Assembly: GCA_937127195.1 (NCBI GenBank)
Contig: CAKZLT010000366.1
Location: 1 to 5,630, forward strand
Reading direction: 5' to 3'
DNA: 5,630 bases
Origin: an uncultured Saprospiraceae bacterium
GTDB taxonomy: Bacteria; Bacteroidota; Bacteroidia; Chitinophagales; Saprospiraceae
Shown one piece after another: positions 1 to 5,563 of this stretch (position 1 is its first letter; every line of letters begins with the position of its first letter). A program made the position numbers and the translations under genes. Below the pieces are notes generated by a model. It was not told where the DNA came from. It ran no database searches and saw only the letters and a list, made by a program, of their open reading frames with translations.

Positions 1-52
1 TTTTCATTTATACTGCGTTAAAAATACTCGCCTTAGCGATGCTAGGACTCCG

Positions 53-120
53 TTTTTTGCCTTGTCTAAATAAAAAAACAATGACGTTCTTTGTGGTAGG
101 TTATTTATTGCCTACTCCCT
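53..120 (+). repeat. Left copy of long inverted repeat (pairs with 5564-5630)
   Basis: This 68-base segment matches the reverse complement of 5564-5630 with two substitutions (positions 60 and about 84) and one base missing from an A-run. Near its inner edge it carries a small hairpin, GTAGG (96-100) with CCTAC (111-115). The bases before it (1-52) contain another small stem, CCTtAGC / GCTAGG (31-46), and probably belong to the same repeat, since the right copy is cut off by the window edge. No ORF is present. The near identity over 5.4 kb of otherwise unrelated sequence suggests a dispersed repeat family or a recent duplication; which one cannot be told from this window. Confidence 0.85.
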
Positions 121-277
121 TATATTAAAAAAATGCCGTAAAAGTTCAATTTTTTCAATTAAATGAATCAACTAACAATCACGGAGGTTTTCAAAAAAAC
201 AAAAAAATCAGATAATATTGTTATTCAAAATAATTGGTCTTTAATTTTCCTTTTTCCAAAAAAATAAAATTCAAATT

Positions 278-295
278 TAGATTAAAGTTAATCTA
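278..295. repeat. Short perfect palindrome
   Basis: TAGATTAA (278-285) and TTAATCTA (288-295) are perfect inverted arms around a 2-base centre. It could be an operator-like site or a cruciform. The overlapping CAAATTTA (272-279) reads TAAATTTG on the minus strand, matching TAnnTTTG with a TTG about 20 bases upstream, but no minus-strand gene follows within the window. In DNA this AT-rich, both could be chance. Confidence 0.3.
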
Positions 296-342
296 GAATC
301 AAGTGCGAAAATATAAAGAAATTAGACGTTCCAAAAACAACC

Positions 343-370
343 ATAAACTATTTTTTGAAAAATAGTTTAT
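343..370. repeat. 28-bp perfect inverted repeat (hairpin)
   Basis: ATAAACTATTTTT (343-355) pairs perfectly with AAAAATAGTTTAT (358-370) around a 2-base centre, giving about 12 paired bases and a tight loop in RNA. No gene ends nearby on either strand, so a terminator role has no obvious client. It may be an operator-like palindrome, a relic of an inserted element, or the end of an untranslated RNA. Confidence 0.5.
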
Positions 371-505
371 AACAAACCAATTACTCTATAAAAACAGAGC
401 CTATTAAGGTTAAAAATCATTCAATAGAAAAGCTAATTTTATTGCATCATTATTATATAAAAATACTTAGAACTGACGCTACACAAGGCTTCTAAATATA
501 GTTTC

Positions 506-636
506 TTATTAGTCACCTAAAATTCTGCTACTGCTATCAGATTGACACTGATTTTTCATCTAAAGACGAAACATACGCTGACAAATTCGTTGTTCGTGCA
601 TAAACTTGCTCATCAGCAATTCTAGGCGACTAATAA
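506..636 (-). repeat. 131-bp element with 19-bp inverted ends: MITE or structured RNA
   Basis: The left arm TTATTAGTCACCTAAAATT (506-524) and the reverse complement of the right arm (618-636) match at 17 of 19 positions. Both differences are A in the left arm against G in the other. A minus-strand transcript would therefore pair without a mismatch, using two G-U wobbles, while a plus-strand transcript would have two A-C mismatches. The interior is less AT-rich than its surroundings and has no ORF. A TA dinucleotide lies near each outer edge, which would fit an IS630/Tc1-type TA target duplication with ends starting TTAGTC, but TA is too short to prove insertion. Either a miniature transposable element or a stable minus-strand RNA is possible. 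Confidence 0.55.
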
Positions 637-674
637 AAGTGCTTTTCCATAACATCAGTTAAATAAATATATTG

Positions 675-703
675 TAGCTTTGTTTTGTTGAAAAGCAAAG
701 CTA
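675..703. terminator. Hairpin, possible terminator
   Basis: TAGCTTTG (675-682) pairs perfectly with CAAAGCTA (696-703). The stem extends inwards through one T-G pair and three T-A pairs, leaving a loop of about 5 bases. On the plus strand it is followed by TTTCATTT, a weak U-rich tail. No protein gene lies upstream on the plus strand, so a terminator here would imply a non-coding transcript; it may equally be a structural palindrome. Confidence 0.35.
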
Positions 704-809
704 TTTCATTTACATATCGTATATCCTAATAATATTTGTAAACCTTAAATAAGGTCACTCATTTATAAACAATGGCATATATGTTACAAATAAGCTATAA
801 AAATCGTTG

Positions 810-825
810 TATTATATATATAATA
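810..825. repeat. AT-only palindrome
   Basis: A perfect 16-base A/T palindrome lies about 90 bases upstream of the lipoprotein start. It is compatible with an easily melted or cruciform site near a promoter, but low-complexity AT runs of this kind also arise by chance. Confidence 0.25.
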
Positions 826-914
826 TATAACTATTTGAAGATTCAACCGTATATTTTATACTAGAATGAATAAAATAGCTTAAAAAAATCCATAAATCTA
901 TATACTATTATCTT

Positions 915-1571
915 ATGAAATTAAAATTTATTTACACCTTAATTCTTTGTACAACTCTAGCTTTTGGGTGTTCTGAAGAAAAAACAGAAAAAGAAGTCCC
1001 TTCAGCAGAAAAAATGTCATTGAAAGTAAAAGAAGCTACCACAAAAGTAGCGAAAACAAACAATGATGAAACGAAAGATGGTCAGCAAGAAGAAGTAATT
1101 ACAGACAACTCTGAAAAGCAAACTAATCAAAAAGTCAAGAATGCAACTGAAAAATCTATTACTGCTGATTATGATGCAGCCATTTCTAGTAGTGGAAGAG
1201 CATATATTACATTTGCCCAAGACAGTTACTTTTTTGGAGAAATAGAGGAAGGTGACTTAGTTAAGCATACTTTCAAATTCAAAAATGATGGTGACGGCAC
1301 TTTGATTATAAAAGATGCTACTGCAACCTGTGGCTGTACCCGTCCTGATTTCCCTTTTGTTCCGATTCTACCAGGAGAAACTGGTGATATTAATGTAGTT
1401 TTTAATTCTACGGGTAAAGTCGGGCCTCAAAAAAAAGCCGTTACCATTTTTTCGAATGGACAACCAAGAGTTAAGAAAGTGTTTTTGGAAGGAACTGTCC
1501 TAGCTAAAAAAGCAAAAACACAAGAGGAAGTAGCCGAACCAAAAATACAAGCAGACACAACTTCTAACTAA
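915..1571 (+). CDS. DUF1573-domain lipoprotein
   Basis: A 218-residue exported lipoprotein. The N-terminus is a basic, hydrophobic signal peptide (residues 1-18) ending in LAFG before Cys19, a relaxed lipobox of the kind usual in Bacteroidota, so the mature protein should be lipid-anchored to an envelope membrane. Residues 20-90 are a charged, low-complexity linker rich in Lys, Glu, Thr and Asn. Residues about 98-196 form one DUF1573 (PF07610) domain, an Ig-like beta fold. Typical features are 'FGEIEEGD' and 'HTFKFKNDGDGTL', the conserved Cys-Gly-Cys at 139-141 followed by a proline-rich turn, then 'LPGETGDINVVFNSTGK', and 'VTIFSNG' near the end. The biochemical function of the family is unknown. 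A polar tail of about 20 residues follows. ATG is the only start that retains the signal peptide; there is no Shine-Dalgarno sequence. An inserted repeat begins directly after its TAA stop. Confidence 0.9.
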   Translation: MKLKFIYTLILCTTLAFGCSEEKTEKEVPSAEKMSLKVKEATTKVAKTNNDETKDGQQEEVITDNSEKQTNQKVKNATEKSITADYDAAISSSGRAYITFAQDSYFFGEIEEGDLVKHTFKFKNDGDGTLIIKDATATCGCTRPDFPFVPILPGETGDINVVFNSTGKVGPQKKAVTIFSNGQPRVKKVFLEGTVLAKKAKTQEEVAEPKIQADTTSN

Positions 1572-1676
1572 AATAATTCGGTTCTTTGAAAAAATTCCGT
1601 AATACTAGTTTATCCATTCAATTTTTAATTGAAACATTCTGAATTTTTACAGTATTTTTCGAAGAACCAATAATTC
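1572..1676. mobile_element. 89-bp MITE-like insertion with 8-bp target duplication (ISL3-like ends)
   Basis: GGTTCTTTGAAAAA (1580-1593) and the reverse complement of 1655-1668 (GGTTCTTCGAAAAA) are terminal inverted repeats matching at 13 of 14 positions; weaker similarity continues inwards for about 10 more bases with a gap. Exact 8-base direct repeats, AATAATTC, abut both outer edges (1572-1579 and 1669-1676). Ends starting with GG and 8-bp duplications are known for the ISL3 family, and IS1595-type elements also make 8-bp duplications. The 89-base body has no ORF, so it would have been moved in trans. Inside it, TTCAATT / AATTGAA (1617-1633) forms a small hairpin. The insertion lies directly behind the lipoprotein stop codon. 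As plus-strand RNA the ends pair fully (one U-G), so it may now shape the 3' end of that transcript. Confidence 0.75.
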
Positions 1677-1734
1677 AAATTTAAAACATCAATATAAATG
1701 CTAAGTAGTCATTCTCGAATTTTTTCTTTAAAAA

Positions 1735-1767
1735 ACTCGACACTATTAACTTGACGGATTACTTAGC
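1735..1767 (+). repeat. 33-bp direct repeat, copy 1 (upstream of the kinase gene)
   Basis: This block shares 31 of 33 bases with 4096-4128 in the same orientation; the core is CTCGACACTATTAACTTGAC. It is preceded in both copies by a T-run/A-run hairpin (here TTTTTT-CTTT-AAAAAA within 1720-1735). In this copy the outer end TACTTAGC (1760-1767) is also inverted at GCTAAGTA (1700-1707), so 1700-1767 can fold as a whole. It ends 36 bases before the kinase start codon and so lies in the 5' region of that gene. Confidence 0.75.
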
Positions 1768-1803
1768 TATATTTATTATTCTTTTATACCCTACTAATTG
1801 TTA

Positions 1804-4017
1804 ATGAATTTGAAAGCTGATAATAAAAAAATCATAACCGCAAATCCTCATTCTTTCCCGAAAGAAGAGAGTGAATTGCTAGAACAAATTATGCTTCATG
1901 TATTTTCTGGCATTCTAGAAAATGCGGAACAATTAACAATTAAAGCACTTTCTTCCAAAAAATATTCTAATACCTTCAGAGCCAATTTATTAAGGCATTT
2001 AAGCATTATTTTCATAAAAAAAGTAGAATATACTGGACAAAAAGAAATATTAAAAATTGCCAGAAACTACTTAAATGAAGCAGTAGAAATTTTACAGAAA
2101 GAATATTCAAAAGAATATGAACTAGAATTCCAAATTGAATTAGCTCAAATTCACAATCTTAATTCAGACTTCGAAAAAGCAGAGAAATTATACCTATCTA
2201 TACTAAAAAGTAGCAAGAACTCCGTCAATAAAGTCGTAGAAATCAAAGCGATTTTGGGGTTAGGAAATGCATTTTTGGCACAGGGGTCTTTCGATTCGGC
2301 TTTAGAAAAGGGTCTAAAATCTATGAATCTATTAAAGTTTTGTGATAAAAAGATTCTTCTAATAGAAACCTATAACTTAATAGGTAGAGCGTATCTTCGT
2401 AAACAATTGACCGCAAACGCAGAACAATACTTTAACCGTGCTTTAGCTTTAAGTCGTGAACAAAATTACGCTGAAGCCATTATTGCTTCACTCAAAAACT
2501 TGGCTGTTCTTCGTGCTATGAATGCTGATTATCGAATTGCGATGCAAAATTTTTTGGAAGCACTTCAACGAAGTAAAACCATCAATCACAGAACTCATAT
2601 CGCGCATTGCCTAATTAATATTGGAACAATTCATGCCCATTTACTCAATTTTGCTGAAGCTCTGAATAGATATTCAACAGCTATTGCCATTTATCATGAT
2701 GTGCTGGATGCTCGCAATCATATTATATTATTAAATAATATAGGTAATACTTATTTTACTACTAAAAAATACAGTACGGCTTTTACTTATTTTTCAAAGG
2801 TTTTGGTTCAGGCCACCTTCATCAAATATAAGCCAATGATAGCGCACGCTTACGCTCAACTAAGCAAAACGGCTATCGCTCAAGAGCAATATCCTTCTGC
2901 TATTCTTTTCGCCAAAAAATCTTCTAGCATATCTAACCTGCTAGAAGAAAGTAAAGAAAAGCACGTCAATTTTATGAATTTGGCATTTATAGCTGTGCAT
3001 CAAAAAGATTTTGATACCGCAATTGAATGGGCAAATAAGGCTATGGAGAAAGCTAGGTTATATAATGACAATTATTACTTAATCAAGTCAAGTAAGTTAT
3101 TGGGCGAAATATTTGAGCAAAGGGAGAATTTCAAAAAAGCAATTGAATATTATAAATTATACACTTCCTTTCAGGATGAATGGTTCAAGGATCAAAAAGT
3201 TAAGCATACTATTCATGCTGAAATTCGTAATACCAACAAAGAAAAAGAAAAAGCAATTGAAATTCTACAAAAAGAGAATGAATACAATGCTTTGGTACTA
3301 AAGAAAAATAAGCAAGTCGAACTCCAAAATCAACAGTTACAACATATCAATGAAGAATTAAAACAGTTTGCTTATGTCGTTTCTCATGATTTAAAAGAAC
3401 CGATGCGTATGATTATTAGCTATACGCAGATGCTCGAAAAATTTCATGGAGAAGAATTTTCAGATGATACAAAATTGTTTTTTGGATTCGTAAAAGATGG
3501 CGCTCAGCGCATGAATACCCTACTTGCAGATTTATTAGAATATGCTACAATTGGTAAAGAACAAGAACAAGTAGTGCTTAATGATACCAATGAAATCATT
3601 CAGGAGGTCATAGAAAATCTTCAATTCAAAATCCAAGAAACGGATTCTCAAATCAACTTCAAGGAATTGCCCAAAATCAAAGGGAAACATTCTTTATTAG
3701 TGCAACTTTTCCAAAATCTTATTAGCAATGCCATCAAATTTAGAAGCGAAGAAAAAGCAAAAATTTATATTACCGCAATAGAAAATACGGAAGCATATCA
3801 ATTTAGTATAAAAGATAATGGAATTGGAATTTCAAAGGAATTTCAAGAAAGAATTTTTGTAATGTTTCAACGATTACACAACCGAAAAGACTACGAAGGT
3901 TCTGGAATAGGTTTAGCTATCTGTCAAAAAATTGTTCATCGATTGGGTGGAAAAATTTGGGTAGAATCAAAAGAAGGAGAAGGTACAATTTTTCATTTTA
4001 CTATTCTCAAATCATAA
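1804..4017 (+). CDS. Soluble TPR-domain sensor histidine kinase
   Basis: A 737-residue protein without signal peptide or membrane segment, so a cytoplasmic sensor kinase. Residues about 85-460 are helical tetratricopeptide repeats (roughly eight or nine, for example around 'ALGLGN.FLAQGSFDSALEK'-like and 'LLNNIGNTYFTTKKYSTAF' units), likely to bind a protein or peptide. Residues about 475-520 form a Lys/Glu/Gln-rich coiled coil leading into the HisKA domain with 'FAYVVSHDLKEPMRM'; His528 is the predicted phosphorylation site. The HATPase domain shows an N-box 'QNLISNAIKF' (Asn642), G1 'DNGIGI' from 671, an F-box-like 'FVMFQRL' and G2 'GSGIGLAI' from 699, so it looks catalytically intact. No receiver domain or response regulator is present in the window, making it an orphan here. 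ATG at 1804 is preferred; a TTG at 1798 is in frame but adds only two residues. No Shine-Dalgarno sequence is visible. It converges on the minus-strand genes downstream. Confidence 0.93.
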   Translation: MNLKADNKKIITANPHSFPKEESELLEQIMLHVFSGILENAEQLTIKALSSKKYSNTFRANLLRHLSIIFIKKVEYTGQKEILKIARNYLNEAVEILQKEYSKEYELEFQIELAQIHNLNSDFEKAEKLYLSILKSSKNSVNKVVEIKAILGLGNAFLAQGSFDSALEKGLKSMNLLKFCDKKILLIETYNLIGRAYLRKQLTANAEQYFNRALALSREQNYAEAIIASLKNLAVLRAMNADYRIAMQNFLEALQRSKTINHRTHIAHCLINIGTIHAHLLNFAEALNRYSTAIAIYHDVLDARNHIILLNNIGNTYFTTKKYSTAFTYFSKVLVQATFIKYKPMIAHAYAQLSKTAIAQEQYPSAILFAKKSSSISNLLEESKEKHVNFMNLAFIAVHQKDFDTAIEWANKAMEKARLYNDNYYLIKSSKLLGEIFEQRENFKKAIEYYKLYTSFQDEWFKDQKVKHTIHAEIRNTNKEKEKAIEILQKENEYNALVLKKNKQVELQNQQLQHINEELKQFAYVVSHDLKEPMRMIISYTQMLEKFHGEEFSDDTKLFFGFVKDGAQRMNTLLADLLEYATIGKEQEQVVLNDTNEIIQEVIENLQFKIQETDSQINFKELPKIKGKHSLLVQLFQNLISNAIKFRSEEKAKIYITAIENTEAYQFSIKDNGIGISKEFQERIFVMFQRLHNRKDYEGSGIGLAICQKIVHRLGGKIWVESKEGEGTIFHFTILKS

Positions 4018-4029
4018 GGAAATAATCAA

Positions 4030-4065
4030 AAAGGAACAAAACGCTACTTTGCCATTTGCTCCTTT
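4030..4065 (-). terminator. Hairpin terminator between convergent genes
   Basis: AAAGGAACAAA (4030-4040) pairs with TTTGCTCCTTT (4055-4065) at 10 of 11 positions. The odd pair is A-C in plus-strand RNA but G-U in minus-strand RNA, and on the minus strand the stem runs straight into a TTTTT tract. It therefore fits best as the terminator of the minus-strand small membrane protein gene, though it lies 13 bases after the kinase stop and may serve both. Confidence 0.6.
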
Positions 4066-4079
4066 CCGATTATAAGTCC

Positions 4080-4093
4080 TTTTTTATAAAAAA
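4080..4093. repeat. T6/A6 palindrome next to repeat copy 2
   Basis: A perfect 14-base palindrome of six T and six A around a central AT. It sits just before the second 33-bp repeat, as a similar T-run/A-run hairpin does before the first copy, so it may be part of the same repeated unit. Confidence 0.4.
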
Positions 4094-4095
4094 TT

Positions 4096-4128
4096 ACTCG
4101 ACACTATTAACTTGACTGATTACTAAGC
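4096..4128 (+). repeat. 33-bp direct repeat, copy 2 (downstream of the kinase gene)
   Basis: Same orientation as 1735-1767, differing at two bases (G to T and T to A). Its right end overlaps the 3' end of the minus-strand small membrane protein gene and supplies that gene's stop codon and last alanine codon. Together the two copies bracket the kinase gene about 2.3 kb apart. Confidence 0.75.
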
Positions 4129-4347
4129 AAAAGCCTGTTTATCATCAATTTCAGGCATTTGGCATACTTCATCTGCTTTCTTACCACAAACAGTACAATC
4201 TCCAATTTTGCTTTTTAACATTGGATTATTAGTGGCACAAGTTCCTCTGAACTCCTCCCCTTTCACGATTCCTCTAATATTAATTAAAGCAAATGATACT
4301 CCAAAAACGACAAATATTAAGATAAATGCTGAAAAAAAAGTTCCCAT
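4123..4347 (-). CDS. Small Cys-rich membrane protein, NqrM/DUF539-like
   Basis: A 74-residue protein with one N-terminal hydrophobic segment (about residues 4-24) followed by a short polar domain with four cysteines: Cys37 in 'GTCATNNPML', Cys51 and Cys54 in 'GDCTVCGKK', and Cys62. This layout, a single membrane helix and then a Gly-x-Cys and a CxxCG motif, resembles NqrM (DUF539), the small factor needed to mature the Na+-translocating NADH:quinone reductase, possibly through iron delivery. It also resembles short Bacteroidota proteins usually named only 'membrane or secreted protein'. The assignment rests on motif pattern alone and no nqr gene is in the window, so I give no symbol. A metal or iron-sulfur binding role is inferred from the cysteines. 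The gene has its own likely promoter at 4429-4436, a 5' leader of about 75 bases, and a hairpin terminator at 4030-4065. Confidence 0.7.
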   Translation of the reverse strand: MGTFFSAFILIFVVFGVSFALINIRGIVKGEEFRGTCATNNPMLKSKIGDCTVCGKKADEVCQMPEIDDKQAFA

Positions 4348-4428
4348 TACTATTCTACTTTTTTATTTCTAAATAGGTTTCTATCACTATAAACAAATTC
4401 ATGAAATGATAGTTTTCAAAACTGACCG

Positions 4429-4436
4429 CAAATATA
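4429..4436 (-). promoter_or_regulatory. Probable Bacteroidota -7 element for the small membrane protein gene
   Basis: On the minus strand this reads TATATTTG, an exact match to the TAnnTTTG element used by the Bacteroidota primary sigma factor. It lies about 80 bases upstream of the small-gene start and directly after the upstream gene's terminator hairpin. A clear -33 TTTG at usual spacing is not visible; the nearest TTTTG is about 29 bases upstream, inside the hairpin. Confidence 0.45.
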
Positions 4437-4439
4437 CGA

Positions 4440-4476
4440 AAAGCCTTTTGATAGTTAGATACTATCAAAAGGCTTT
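4440..4476 (-). terminator. Strong hairpin terminator of the nuclease gene
   Basis: AAAGCCTTTTGATAGT (4440-4455) pairs perfectly over 16 bases with 4461-4476 around a 5-base loop. It begins 22 bases past the nuclease stop codon. On the minus strand the descending arm ends in GGCTTTT, a short U-tract. It should separate nuclease transcription from the small membrane protein gene behind it. Confidence 0.8.
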
Positions 4477-4498
4477 AACACATCAACTTTCTATATTC

Positions 4499-5443
4499 TT
4501 AGTCCAATTCATTTGTGCCATCTACTTCTGACCACATACTATCCAAATTCACACTATAAGCATCTCTTGTCAAAGCCCAACTTGCAATATCAACTTCACT
4601 TTCTAATTCGGCTTCTAAGTGATCTGGTAGTTTAGGAAAAAAATCAATACCTGTCTCTGCTTCAATATCATCTATCGTCGTTGCAAAAGAAATCAATGGA
4701 TAATCACTTTCTTCATTTTTCATCAAAAAAGCAATCGCCTTAATATCCGAACCATGAAAATCCAAAATGATTTTGTAATAAGAATGCGGTACAGGAATAC
4801 TTTTTTTACTTTTTGGAAAACGCCTCTTTGCTCTACGAGTCAAAACAGGTCCCGTTATTACATATATATTATCAAACGCTTGCGCCCATTCGCGTACTTG
4901 CATTTCCAAACTCTTCCAAATTCCTCTATTAAAATCCTTATCCTGTGGCGAGACATTCGTCATATAAAACGTCTCTTTCATTGCCATAGGGTCTGATGCC
5001 ATATCTTGTGCTGGCAACAAATGCCCTCTATCATAACCCGAATTCGTGTAATCATTGGAAACGACAGGCTCTACCCAATCTGGCAAGTTTGGGTCAGCCG
5101 AAAAACCTAAATGCCCACGACTTGCTACAACATTTTCTACCTTGTCTCGATTCAATTCGTAAGCAACCCACTCAGGTTGTTTGTGTTCATCAGAGTAAGA
5201 AAGGGTATAATTATCATGCTCAATTTTAATTTTCCCTTCTGTCAAAGTAGGTAAATAATCCACCAAACCAAAAAACTTATCCTTTCCATTATCTTCCTGA
5301 ACAATTTGCTCTTCTTTCTCTTCTCCTTGCTCTTCCAATTCAATCGCGCCCCCATTTCCGAGATATAACGCCCCCACAATAATTGCAAAAATAACTCCTC
5401 CTATCGTTGTTTTACTTCCTCCGATACTCCCTTTTCCCGCCAT
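4499..5443 (-). CDS. Membrane-anchored DNA/RNA non-specific endonuclease
   Basis: A 314-residue member of the Endonuclease_NS family (PF01223; Serratia nuclease / NucA, beta-beta-alpha metal fold), which hydrolyses DNA and RNA without sequence specificity using one Mg2+. The active-site block is intact: 'DRGH' at 138-141 with catalytic His141 and Arg139, Asn163 in 'TNVSPQ', Asn172 in 'FNRGIW' and Glu180. The Asn-Asn and Asn-Glu spacings (9 and 8) equal those of Serratia nuclease N110/N119/E127. 'YVITGPVLT' at 194-202 is another family hallmark. Residues about 14-29 form one hydrophobic segment after a short Lys-containing N-terminus, followed by an acidic Glu/Gln linker (35-55). This predicts a membrane-tethered or exported enzyme with the catalytic domain outside the cytoplasm, suited to nucleic-acid scavenging. 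No inhibitor gene is adjacent. ATG at 5443 keeps the membrane segment; a degenerate TTAATTTG lies upstream at 5487-5494. Confidence 0.92.
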   Translation of the reverse strand: MAGKGSIGGSKTTIGGVIFAIIVGALYLGNGGAIELEEQGEEKEEQIVQEDNGKDKFFGLVDYLPTLTEGKIKIEHDNYTLSYSDEHKQPEWVAYELNRDKVENVVASRGHLGFSADPNLPDWVEPVVSNDYTNSGYDRGHLLPAQDMASDPMAMKETFYMTNVSPQDKDFNRGIWKSLEMQVREWAQAFDNIYVITGPVLTRRAKRRFPKSKKSIPVPHSYYKIILDFHGSDIKAIAFLMKNEESDYPLISFATTIDDIEAETGIDFFPKLPDHLEAELESEVDIASWALTRDAYSVNLDSMWSEVDGTNELD

Positions 5444-5563
5444 GATGTTTTTCTTTCTATTAAAAAAGTATTCTATAATATATAAGCAAATTAACTAAAA
5501 AAAAACACACTTTTAACTATTTAGCTATAATAAAAATTGATATTATTCTGATGATAATTGATT

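Larger units (their letters stand above)
121..914. other. Long non-coding region upstream of the lipoprotein gene
   Basis: Almost 800 bases carry no ORF with coding character on either strand; all frames are broken by frequent stops. The region is very AT-rich and holds several palindromes (278-295, 343-370, 675-703 and 810-825) and the 131-bp inverted-repeat element at 506-636, which is listed separately. I see no tRNA- or rRNA-like sequence. The last 80 bases before the lipoprotein start contain TATATTTT (850-857), one base away from the Bacteroidota -7 consensus TAnnTTTG, but no well-spaced -33 element, so I do not call a promoter there. Confidence 0.7.

Noticed and set aside
506..636. Decayed coding sequence inside the 131-bp element
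   Set aside because: Short open stretches exist on the minus strand but are interrupted by stops within about 20 codons and show no recognisable protein similarity; the inverted arms explain the segment better.
1017..1220. Minus-strand 67-codon ORF
   Set aside because: It is antisense to the low-complexity linker of the lipoprotein gene; its Cys/Ile/Phe-rich translation is the complement of Lys/Glu/Thr codons and has no start context or family features.
1751..1779. TTGACG-N17-TATTAT, resembling an E. coli-type sigma-70 promoter ahead of the kinase
   Set aside because: Bacteroidota use a different -33/-7 consensus, and the TTGAC part belongs to the 33-bp repeat that also occurs at 4096-4128, downstream of the same gene. 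The match is probably incidental.
1798..1803. TTG at 1798 as the kinase start
   Set aside because: It adds only two residues before an ATG at 1804, which is the more usual start and equally compatible with the domain layout.
3113..3301. Plus-strand 62-codon ORF within the kinase gene
   Set aside because: Out-of-frame shadow of the A-rich coiled-coil coding region; its lysine-rich translation follows the base composition.
4754..5229. Two plus-strand ORFs of 80 and 77 codons
   Set aside because: Both are antisense to the well-supported nuclease gene and show no recognisable domains.
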